DNA of 64,000 nucleotides, taken from Arcobacter siniprincipis (GTDB lineage Bacteria; Campylobacterota; Campylobacteria; Campylobacterales; Arcobacteraceae). The notes under the pieces were generated by a model. That model did no database searches. It worked only from the letters and a program-made list of their open reading frames with translations, and had not been told where the DNA came from. Positions 56,979 through 64,000 of this stretch are shown here, piece after piece. The stretch lies in the NCBI RefSeq assembly GCF_048571125.1, contig NZ_CP182343.1, positions 1,116,001-1,180,000 of the forward strand, written 5' to 3'. Numbering within the stretch: position 1 is the stretch's first letter; the number at the start of each line of letters is the position of its first letter. The position numbers were made by a program, and so were the translations under genes.

Positions 56979-59381
56979 ATGAAAAAATATTCTGATTGGC
57001 TTAAAATTGATTTGCATCTACATACTGACTTAAGTAAAAAAACTAAAGAAGATGATTATCAAGGTGATTTTTCTGTTGAAACCTTATATGAAAAATTAAC
57101 AACAAACGATGTAAAAATATTTTCTTTAACTGACCATAACATAATAAATATACCTGCATATGAAAAATATTATGAAGATTACACTTCTGATGAAGACCCA
57201 CTACTGCTTGTTGGTGTTGAATTAGATATTGAAGTCAGCACAAATAATGGACCAAAAACATATCATTCATTATTAATATTCAACTATAACACAATTGAAA
57301 AAGCAAAAGAGTTGAGTGAAAAACTTGAAGAAAAATATACTTTCAAAGGTTTAGGTGATAAAGAAAGAAAACTAACAATAGACGAAATTGTAGATTTATT
57401 TCCAGAAGATGATTTCTTCTTTATTCCTCATGCTGGAAATACTAAAAGTATCATTTCTGGGTACAGAGAAAATGTTGAAGATGCACAAAAAATGGTATTA
57501 CTTATGCAAAGTGCATTTGAAAAAGTTCCAGAAAAAAATAGACAAAGATACAATGAAGGTTTTAATAGAGTACTTCATGAAGCTTTTCAAGCACAGGATG
57601 ATATTGCATATATAGAATTTTCAGATAATCATAATATAAATCAATACCCTGCAACTCACAAAGGTGGTGCAGACTCTAAGATACACGAATTTTATTACAT
57701 TAAGGGAAGCAAGAGCTATGAAACTCTAAGATTAGCCTTTATTGACCCTAAATCAAGAATAAAATCTACGAATCAATATAATGAAATTTTTCACTTAAAT
57801 AATACTATAGAAAAATTAAAAATCAATAATGAGCCAAAGTTACAAAATAATGAAATTACATTCAGCCCACATCTAAATGTAATAATTGGTGGCAGATCAA
57901 GTGGTAAAAGTTTATTAATGAACTTATTAGGTACAAAAATTGATAAAGTTAGTACAGAAAATAAATATAAAATCAATAATACAAATATTCTTATAAAAGC
58001 TAAAAATGACTCTGATTATAAAACAAGTGCAAGTATCACAGAAAATTTAATATATATTAATCAAGGTGATATTGTCCACTATTTCGAAGAAAAAAAGCTA
58101 GAAGAACTGGCTATTAAATCAGGTAAAGAAGAAGATTATATAGCGAATAAAACATCTTTTACTGAACATAAAAATGAAATGTTTAGTATCCTTGATAATT
58201 TAATATCTTCATACGAACATACTTATGCTATTGGAAAAGAAAAAAAATATGAGCTACACAGACACACTATTGATAATATTTTTAGTGAAGAGTATGTGAT
58301 TTTATTTGATAAAGAAAAACTAGAACGTAAATTTGATAAATCAACATTAATTCAAGAAAGTAAAGAACTAATTGAGAATATAAATAAAAATATAACTATA
58401 TTTAAAGAAAGTGAAATTTTAGATATAACAGATGATGAAACAAATGTTATTGATACTTTTTCTAAGCTACTCGAAGAAAAGTCTTTACTAATTAGTAATA
58501 AAGATAAAAACAATATAAAGAAGTCTAAATTTATTAAATTAGTTAATACAAAAATCACTACTAAAAATGATGAATTATCATCAGGAGCACAAGAAAAAAG
58601 TCATGCGAATAATAATTTAAAACAACTAAAAACTGAGATAAAAGAACGATTTGTTAAAATGAATGATTTAAAACAAAAAAGTAAAATATTAGAAAACTTT
58701 GATTATGGAATGACAAAAAAAATAAATATTAATGACGGCGTTTTGTTAGTTTTAGAAGTTGAAAACAATGAAGAAGTTAAAAAATATCTATTAGATGGAA
58801 TTAATAACTCTAACCTTGACAAGAGTATCTATTTAAACCTTGTTGACTTACTATTAGAAAAAAATAGCATTAAAAACTTAGGTTCAAATAGTTCAGAAAA
58901 ATTAAAACAAAAATTTATTAAGCAACTTGAACTTATAAAAAATATGATGGATAGTCCTAAAGATTATTTAGAATATGAAGATGGAAATATATCTAAGGAT
59001 AAAAGCCCTGGATATAACTCAGAAAAATATTTAGAAATAATTTTAAAAAATGATAACAATAGGTTTATTTTTATCGACCAACCTGAGGATAATTTAGGTA
59101 ATAGGTTCATTGCAGATACATTAGTTAATATATTAAGAGAAATAAAGTTTAAAAAACAAATATTTTTAGTAACTCATAATCCTGCTGTTGCAGTATATGG
59201 TGATGCTGAGTGTATTATAATTGCTGAAAACAATGAAAATATAATCTCTTACAAACAAATAGTACTTGAAGACAAGGATGCACAAAAAGAAATTTGTAGC
59301 ATACTTGATGGTGGAGAATATATATTTGATAATCGTTCTAGAAAATACAATATAAAAAGAATTTTAAATGAAAAAGGATAG
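56979..59381 (+). CDS. TrlF-like PHP phosphoesterase-SMC-type ATPase
   Basis: The 800-residue protein joins a PHP metallophosphoesterase to an ABC/SMC-like ATPase. PHP motifs: DLHLHTD (11-17), LTDHN (50-54), GVELDIEV (79-86), IPHAGN (149-154) and EFSDNHN (213-219), so all five metal-ligand motifs look intact. The ATPase has GGRSSGKS (304-311), a long charged helical middle (about 380-620) and FIFIDQPEDN (Walker B, about 697-706) and LVTHNPAVAVYG (about 730). The fusion is known as TrlF family AAA-like ATPase in annotation. Nuclease or phosphatase action gated by DNA binding is likely; a defence role is inferred. Confidence 0.85.
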   Translation: MKKYSDWLKIDLHLHTDLSKKTKEDDYQGDFSVETLYEKLTTNDVKIFSLTDHNIINIPAYEKYYEDYTSDEDPLLLVGVELDIEVSTNNGPKTYHSLLIFNYNTIEKAKELSEKLEEKYTFKGLGDKERKLTIDEIVDLFPEDDFFFIPHAGNTKSIISGYRENVEDAQKMVLLMQSAFEKVPEKNRQRYNEGFNRVLHEAFQAQDDIAYIEFSDNHNINQYPATHKGGADSKIHEFYYIKGSKSYETLRLAFIDPKSRIKSTNQYNEIFHLNNTIEKLKINNEPKLQNNEITFSPHLNVIIGGRSSGKSLLMNLLGTKIDKVSTENKYKINNTNILIKAKNDSDYKTSASITENLIYINQGDIVHYFEEKKLEELAIKSGKEEDYIANKTSFTEHKNEMFSILDNLISSYEHTYAIGKEKKYELHRHTIDNIFSEEYVILFDKEKLERKFDKSTLIQESKELIENINKNITIFKESEILDITDDETNVIDTFSKLLEEKSLLISNKDKNNIKKSKFIKLVNTKITTKNDELSSGAQEKSHANNNLKQLKTEIKERFVKMNDLKQKSKILENFDYGMTKKININDGVLLVLEVENNEEVKKYLLDGINNSNLDKSIYLNLVDLLLEKNSIKNLGSNSSEKLKQKFIKQLELIKNMMDSPKDYLEYEDGNISKDKSPGYNSEKYLEIILKNDNNRFIFIDQPEDNLGNRFIADTLVNILREIKFKKQIFLVTHNPAVAVYGDAECIIIAENNENIISYKQIVLEDKDAQKEICSILDGGEYIFDNRSRKYNIKRILNEKG

Positions 59382-59383
59382 GC

Positions 59384-59680
59384 ATGAATGAAGAAATAAA
59401 CTGTAGTTTAACTATTGATGAAGAGGCTCATAAAATAACCATATCTGAGTTAATTGAAAACAGTATAGAAATTGATTATTCAAGTGATATTGATTTTACA
59501 TATTTAGTAACTGTTTTAACTGAAAAAATTGATGAAGACAAAAAGATTAATTTACCTTTTGAGGATGAAATTCATGATGAAAAACTACTTCTTATTATTA
59601 GCACAATTAAAGAGATTATTGAAATTTATAATACAAACTTAATTGAAAGTGAAGAAGATGAAGCAGTTGAAGATAATTAA
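59384..59680 (+). CDS. Small acidic partner protein of the PHP-ATPase
   Basis: The 98-residue protein begins 2 nt after the PHP-ATPase stop and is strongly acidic (many Asp/Glu, ending ESEEDEAVEDN). It is predicted as beta strands followed by helices, with no membrane segment or known motif. The tight spacing implies a shared transcript and probably a complex or an inhibitor/immunity role. No family is recognised. Confidence 0.75.
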   Translation: MNEEINCSLTIDEEAHKITISELIENSIEIDYSSDIDFTYLVTVLTEKIDEDKKINLPFEDEIHDEKLLLIISTIKEIIEIYNTNLIESEEDEAVEDN

Positions 59681-59739
59681 ATCAGACAACAAGTAGTAGT
59701 ACACGAACAGTAAAGCTGTCTGAAAATAACTGTTAAAAA

Positions 59740-60525
59740 CTATATCTCCATCTCCAAAGCAATAGGACAATGGTCACTTCCCATAATATCACTCATAATA
59801 TAAGCATTTGAAATATGCTCTTTTAAGTCTTCACTTACATAAAAGTAATCAATCCTCCAGCCAACATTATTGGCTCTTGCATTTGCTCTGTAAGACCACC
59901 AGCTATAATTATCTGGTTCATCACCAATAACATGTCTTAATGTGTCTATGTACCCATGAGATAAGAACTTATCTATCCATTCTCTTTCCATTGGTAAGAA
60001 CCCTGATGTACCTTCATTTGCTTTTGGTCTTGCTAAGTCTATAGCTTTGTGGGCTGTGTTTACATCTCCACATACTATTATTGATTTACCTTGTTTTTTT
60101 AAAGACTCACAATGATTTAGAAATCTATCGTAAAACTCCATTTTATATACAAGTCGCTCTTCTTTACTCTGACCATTTGGAAAGTATACATTAAAAAATG
60201 CAATATCTTTATCTCCTAAAGTAAAGTGAACCTCGTTGATTCTTCCTTCATCTAATACATCAACAGTAGGGCAAGTACATTCAAAAGTTATATCTATATC
60301 TGTAAATAGGGCTGTTCCTGAACGACCTTTTATCGCTGATTCACTTGCTGTTACATTTTTGAAGTTTTTTTCAAAGATAGTTTGGGGAATTTGTGTTTTC
60401 ATTGATTTTGTTTCTTGTACACCTAAAAGATGAATTTCATGTTCATCTACCCATTTAAGTGCTTCTTTTTTATCAACTGCTCGTATACCATTTACATTCC
60501 ATGATACAAATTTGTATTTACTCAT
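59740..60525 (-). CDS. xth: Exodeoxyribonuclease III (AP endonuclease)
   Basis: The 261-residue enzyme has KFVSWNVNGIRAV, LLGVQETK, FFNVYFPNGQ, IVCGDVNTAHKAIDLARPK, and the C-terminal SDHCPIALEM, all ExoIII active-site motifs. It cuts at abasic sites in base-excision repair. It is the first housekeeping gene after the accessory island. Confidence 0.96.
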   Translation of the reverse strand: MSKYKFVSWNVNGIRAVDKKEALKWVDEHEIHLLGVQETKSMKTQIPQTIFEKNFKNVTASESAIKGRSGTALFTDIDITFECTCPTVDVLDEGRINEVHFTLGDKDIAFFNVYFPNGQSKEERLVYKMEFYDRFLNHCESLKKQGKSIIVCGDVNTAHKAIDLARPKANEGTSGFLPMEREWIDKFLSHGYIDTLRHVIGDEPDNYSWWSYRANARANNVGWRIDYFYVSEDLKEHISNAYIMSDIMGSDHCPIALEMEI

Positions 60526-60609
60526 TTAAAACCTTGTTTTCTATTTGATAGTAGATATATTTTTAAACATTAACAAAAGCATTTGCTTTTGTCAAGTTCA
60601 TAAAATTAT

Positions 60610-61275
60610 TTATCGTTTGTTTATAATATCTTTTTTGATTGTGTCAGTTATAGTTTTAGGTTCACATCTTTTTCTATGGTTAGCATCAACAAAAGCATAT
60701 ATTATTTCATAGTTTTTATTTACAATGTAAGTTCCAGGAAGTGGTAAATCATAAGTACCATTTCTATTTGCTTCTAATATATCTATTTTTTGTTTTTCAT
60801 ATACAGCGATTACTTCATTACTCAAAGTATAATTTATACCAAACTCTTTTGCTATAGTATTATTTTTGTCATAAAGAATATCAAATGTAAAAGAGTGTTT
60901 TTCTTTTAAGTATGAAGATTTATCTTGTGTTTGAGGACAAAGCGTGATTAAGGACGCATTAAAGATTTTTAATTGCGAAACAATTTTTTGCAAGGCAAGC
61001 AATTCTAAAATAGCATATGGAGACCAAGAGCCTTCAAAAAAACACAAAACAGTGTATTTATTTTTCTCAACAATATCTTTTATGTTGATAACTTTTCTAT
61101 CTTGGTTGGAAATAGAGAACTCGGGAATTTTATTTCCTACTTTTAAAGCTTTGGTAAAACTGTCTGATTCTTCTAATTGTTTAATAGCATTATATAGAGT
61201 ATCTTGAGTCTCTTTTGGGACTCTTCCTTGAAATTCTACTAAATAATCTTCTATATCTTTTTCTAGCGTAGGCAT
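60610..61275 (-). CDS. Peroxiredoxin-fold protein lacking the peroxidatic cysteine
   Basis: The 221-residue protein has the AhpC/TSA fold (VGNKIPEFSI, YTVLCFFEGSWSPYAILEL) but the RGxWCPYC-type active site reads GSWSPYA at residues 82-88, with Ser85 and Ala88 in place of both cysteines. The rest (ITLCPQT, DILYDKNNTIAKEFG, LPGTYIVN) is intact. So it is probably a non-peroxidatic relative, e.g. a regulator or chaperone. The gene stands alone. Confidence 0.85.
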   Translation of the reverse strand: MPTLEKDIEDYLVEFQGRVPKETQDTLYNAIKQLEESDSFTKALKVGNKIPEFSISNQDRKVINIKDIVEKNKYTVLCFFEGSWSPYAILELLALQKIVSQLKIFNASLITLCPQTQDKSSYLKEKHSFTFDILYDKNNTIAKEFGINYTLSNEVIAVYEKQKIDILEANRNGTYDLPLPGTYIVNKNYEIIYAFVDANHRKRCEPKTITDTIKKDIINKR

Positions 61276-61409
61276 ATAAGCTCCTTATGTGAAAAGAATA
61301 TCTCATTTTTTCACAACAAATTATAAAATATTTTGTCAGCATTATAAAGAAAGGAAACTTTAACTTTATTTTATTATAGTACAAATTTACAACATTTTAA
61401 GGAATTCTT

Positions 61410-62126
61410 TTGAGTCAAGAAATAATTTTAGGGTTAATAACCTTTTTTACATCAACAATCGCAGGTGTTGTTGGACTTGGCGGAGGCATGATTTTAATAG
61501 CAGTTTTACCTTCTTTTCTGCCTTTAAATGCTTTAATCCCAGTACATGGTATAAGCCAAATGACAAGTAATCTAAGTAGAGCAGCCTTTGGATACAAAGA
61601 TGTAAAATTTGAAGTGATACCAAAGTTTTTAATTGGTTCAATTGTTGGAATAAGCTTTTTCGCTTCAATTTTATATATTATTTCTTTAGAATATGTGCCT
61701 TTATTTATAGGAACTTATATTTTACTTTCTCTTTGGAGTAAAAAATTCAATGAAAAGCTAAGAAAATATGAAAATTATTATTTGCTTGGATTTTTCCAAA
61801 CAGGGCTTTCAATAGTTGTAGGTGCAACAGGACCTCTTACTATGACTCTTTTACTAAAAGACTATGAAGATAAAGATATTGTAGTATCAACAGCTGCTGC
61901 CTTGATGAGTATTACTCATATTTTAAAAGTATTTGCTTTTATGATTTTTGGATTTGTATTTTTTGATTATATTGGAATCTTATTTGCCATGATTATAGGT
62001 GCTATTATTGGAAGTTGGACAGGGACAAAACTTCGAAATGTAATTGATGGTAAAAAATTTATTATGATACTAAAAGTTTTATTATCACTTTTAGCTGTAA
62101 AAGTAATAGTAAGTGCATTTATTTAA
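61410..62126 (+). CDS. TauE/SafE-family permease (TSUP)
   Basis: The 238-residue membrane protein has eight or so hydrophobic segments and the paired TSUP motifs: VVGLGGGMILIAVLP near the N-terminus and VVGATGPLTMTLLL at about 135-148. Members export or import sulfite, sulfonates or related anions. The start is a TTG at 61410 with AAGGA about 8 nt upstream. A stem spans its stop codon and the converging gene. Confidence 0.88.
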   Translation: MSQEIILGLITFFTSTIAGVVGLGGGMILIAVLPSFLPLNALIPVHGISQMTSNLSRAAFGYKDVKFEVIPKFLIGSIVGISFFASILYIISLEYVPLFIGTYILLSLWSKKFNEKLRKYENYYLLGFFQTGLSIVVGATGPLTMTLLLKDYEDKDIVVSTAAALMSITHILKVFAFMIFGFVFFDYIGILFAMIIGAIIGSWTGTKLRNVIDGKKFIMILKVLLSLLAVKVIVSAFI

Positions 62127-62138
62127 ATAAGTGCACTT
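62112..62138. terminator. Hairpin at the end of the TSUP gene
   Basis: AGTGCATTTATT and AATAAGTGCACT pair over 12 positions with one G-U, centred on the stop codon. It may terminate both converging genes. Confidence 0.5.
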
Positions 62139-62409
62139 ATAAACCTAAATCTTCCAATTCTTTTAAGTTTTTCTCTTCATCTTTTTCTATAGGTGTTTCT
62201 TTACTTGCTTTGAACTTCTTTTTTTCTTCTTTTGTACCTAAGTTGCTTAGATTGTTTGAGTTCATATTTGAAAAAGAGTTATTATTGCCGCTTAATGAAT
62301 CACTATTCCCACCATGCATATCTATTTTTTGTGAGTTTGAATCTGAATAAGAATAATTAGCAAATAAGCTAGTAAAAAAAAATGTTGTAAGTATTAAAAT
62401 GATTTTCAT
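62137..62409 (-). CDS. Small secreted protein, Ser/Asn-rich
   Basis: The 90-residue product has a signal peptide (ILILTTFFFTSLFA) and an Asn/Ser-rich mature part followed by a charged tail ending EDLGL. No domain is recognised. AAGGA precedes the ATG. It shares its direction with the AEC transporter gene upstream, separated by 12 nt. Confidence 0.7.
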   Translation of the reverse strand: MKIILILTTFFFTSLFANYSYSDSNSQKIDMHGGNSDSLSGNNNSFSNMNSNNLSNLGTKEEKKKFKASKETPIEKDEEKNLKELEDLGL

Positions 62410-62421
62410 AGATTTTCCTTT

Positions 62422-63336
62422 TTAAACAAAATAATGTAAAACAAAAAGTATACATACCATTGATATAAGCGTTTGAACTGTAATGATTGACGACATCAAT
62501 CCTATATCCCCACCTAGTTGTCTAGCTAAAATAAAAGATGAAGGTGCAGTTGGTAAAACACCAAATAAAACTAATATTGAAAGCATCATTCCATCTATTC
62601 CAAATATTTTACCAAAAATAAAAATTAAAATTGGGAAAATTAGGTGTTTCCCTATTATTGCAATGATCAATTCACTTTTTGAAGATTTAATCTCTTTTAT
62701 TACAAGTCCAAATCCTACAGATAAAAGTCCCATTGGAAGTGCGGCATGACTAAGTATCTCTAAAGTATTATTTAAAACAAGTGGCAGATGAATCCCTAGA
62801 AAATTTATACCTCCACCAATAATACAAGCTACTATTAGAGGATTTTTGAAAATAGATTTTAACAAATAAATAAAATCTAATTTATCATTTGAAACATAAA
62901 GTGCAAATATTGTTATACACAAAATATTTATAAATGGAATTGCAAAGGTAAGTATGATTGCTGATAGTATTAAGCCTTCATTTCCAAAAATTGAGCCAGC
63001 TAAAGCTAAAAAAACATAAGTATTAAATCTAATTGAACCTTGTATAATAGAAGTAAAAGCACTAGGAGATGTTGGTTTGATTTTATTTACAATAATAAGT
63101 ATAACCATTGTCAAAAATATTGCTAAAAGAGCAGAGCCCACAAATCCTAAACTATTATCTGAGTCTAAAGAAGCACTTGAAAGTTTATAAATTAAAAGTG
63201 AAGGCATCAATACATAATAAGTTAGTTTATCAGCTTGTGGCCAAAACTCATGAGAAGGGAATTTTATTCTTTTAAAAAAATATCCTATTAGAATAAGACT
63301 AAATACAGGAATGAGTGCTGAAAATATATGTATCAT
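62422..63336 (-). CDS. AEC-family (auxin efflux carrier) transporter
   Basis: The 304-residue membrane protein has ten hydrophobic segments in the 5+5 AEC arrangement, with FSALIPVFSLILIGYFFKR at the start and SFILARQLGGDIGLMSSIIT at the end. Family members carry malate, malonate or related acids in bacteria. The substrate is unknown. Confidence 0.9.
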   Translation of the reverse strand: MIHIFSALIPVFSLILIGYFFKRIKFPSHEFWPQADKLTYYVLMPSLLIYKLSSASLDSDNSLGFVGSALLAIFLTMVILIIVNKIKPTSPSAFTSIIQGSIRFNTYVFLALAGSIFGNEGLILSAIILTFAIPFINILCITIFALYVSNDKLDFIYLLKSIFKNPLIVACIIGGGINFLGIHLPLVLNNTLEILSHAALPMGLLSVGFGLVIKEIKSSKSELIIAIIGKHLIFPILIFIFGKIFGIDGMMLSILVLFGVLPTAPSSFILARQLGGDIGLMSSIITVQTLISMVCILFVLHYFV

Positions 63337-63455
63337 AAAAATTCTTTCTATTTAATATTGCATAGAATATTATCATATTAACCATAAATTATTAAGAAAC
63401 CCACTTTAAAGCCTCCCCAAGATGATAAAATTTTTTTTTGCAAAAGGAGAACATA

Positions 63456-64000
63456 ATGTTAGCAGAAATAAATACATTCCTAAATGACCTTATTTGGGGA
63501 TCGATTTTAATTTACGTACTACCTATTCTTGGTATCTTTTTCACAGTAAGTTCTAGATTTGTACAATTTAGATACTTCTTTAAGATGTTTCACATTTTAA
63601 GAGAAACAGCTCATGATAAAGAAGGACATATTAGTTCATTTCAAGCTTTAATGTTAAGTGTTGCTGGTCGTGTTGGTGGTGGAAACATCGCTGGAGTTGC
63701 AGTTGCTATCACACTTGGTGGAGCTGGTTCTGTATTTTGGATGTGGGTTATTGGACTTGTTGGAATGGCAACAAGTTTCTTTGAGTGTTCATTGGCACAA
63801 CTTTATAAAGAAAAAGATGGTATAGATTCTGGAGTATATAGAGGTGGACCTGCTTATTATGCAACTAAAGCATTAGGTCAAAGATGGTTAGGTGTTATCA
63901 TTTCTATTTTACTTATGATTACATTTGGTTTTGCATTTAATGCAACTCAATCATTTATTATCTCAACTTCATTTGAAGCAACATTTGATATTCCTACTTG
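63456..64000 (+). CDS. Sodium:alanine symporter family protein (AGCS), partial
   Basis: An open frame starts at ATG 63456 after AAAGGAGA and runs past the window edge; 181 codons are seen. GRVGGGNIAGVAVAITLGG (partly quoted) and GGPAYYATKALG are the AGCS signatures, with a first membrane segment ILIYVLPILGIFFTV. It would import alanine or glycine with sodium. Nine T residues at 63431-63439 lie 16 nt before the start. Confidence 0.92.
   Translation, partial: MLAEINTFLNDLIWGSILIYVLPILGIFFTVSSRFVQFRYFFKMFHILRETAHDKEGHISSFQALMLSVAGRVGGGNIAGVAVAITLGGAGSVFWMWVIGLVGMATSFFECSLAQLYKEKDGIDSGVYRGGPAYYATKALGQRWLGVIISILLMITFGFAFNATQSFIISTSFEATFDIPT

Noticed and set aside
61190..61384. Basic 64-residue - strand frame upstream of the peroxiredoxin-like gene
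   Set aside because: It overlaps the real gene in another frame, has no binding site and an arginine-rich random composition.
1..64000. CRISPR arrays or rRNA genes
   Set aside because: No regularly spaced repeats with unique spacers and no rRNA-like conserved stretches were found; apart from the tRNA-like fold at 3454-3520 no tRNA gene was recognised.

Overview
The window is AT-rich and looks like a member of the Campylobacterota, most likely Arcobacteraceae. The evidence is the low GC content, the protein character throughout, an S10-spc operon that lacks rpmD (L30), promoters showing a strong TATAAT box with little or no -35 element, and a short-lid Campylobacterota-type adenylate kinase beside a second, zinc-type one. 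The species call is an inference from these traits; no database was searched.

Region 1 (1 to about 25880) is the right-hand part of a large Mu-like transposable prophage whose left end and transposase genes lie outside the window. It starts with small early genes, a RepA-like ATPase followed by an iteron-like repeat cluster, GemA (Mu gp16) and a Mor/C-family activator. A leftward late operon encodes packaging and head morphogenesis: small terminase, a hidden 37-residue ORF, large terminase, gp29-type portal, MuF with a toxin-like C-terminal domain, and gpG. A rightward late operon carries the gpI-type protease, decoration and capsid proteins, head-tail adaptors, a lysis cassette (PLA2-like protein, lipoprotein, LydA-type holin), and then a P2-type contractile tail: V, W, J, I, fibre, DUF4376, FI sheath, FII tube, E with a probable -1 frameshift to E', T, U, X and D. 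A Dam methylase, four small leftward genes, a divergent S24 repressor and a YkgJ-like cysteine-cluster protein close the prophage. Tandem 22-bp-spaced repeats and a 5'-ACA terminus mark its probable right end, about 125 bp upstream of the S10 promoter. The mix is a Mu-type head with a P2-type tail.

Region 2 (26005 to 36727) is the ribosomal protein superoperon rpsJ to rplO, then secY, map and infA. It has a consensus promoter in front and an intrinsic terminator behind.

Region 3 (36.7 to 55.4 kb) is ordinary chromosome: a GGDEF cyclase, a family-4 UDG-like protein, a lipoprotein, aspS, a degenerate ZnuA-like protein, a YgiQ radical SAM protein, two divergent adenylate kinases, a CinA-like protein, a Sel1 protein, alr, uvrC, a tautomerase, an ABM protein, two J-domain proteins, an ADP-ribosylglycohydrolase, a DsbA-like protein, PsiE, a second radical SAM protein and a lysine-rich histone-like protein. 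A frameshifted HTH gene sits beside a cluster of TTG..CAA operator-like sites.

Region 4 (55.5 to 59.7 kb) is a small accessory island. It contains an ORF6N gene broken by a hairpin-rich insertion, two diverged inverted copies of a structured non-coding element with compensatory changes in their stems, and a two-gene unit of a PHP-phosphoesterase/SMC-like ATPase (TrlF-like) plus a small acidic partner. I regard this unit as the best candidate for a little-described system. The remainder (59.7 to 64 kb) holds xth, a peroxiredoxin-fold protein without its catalytic cysteine, a TauE/SafE permease, a small secreted protein, an AEC transporter and the start of an AGCS symporter.
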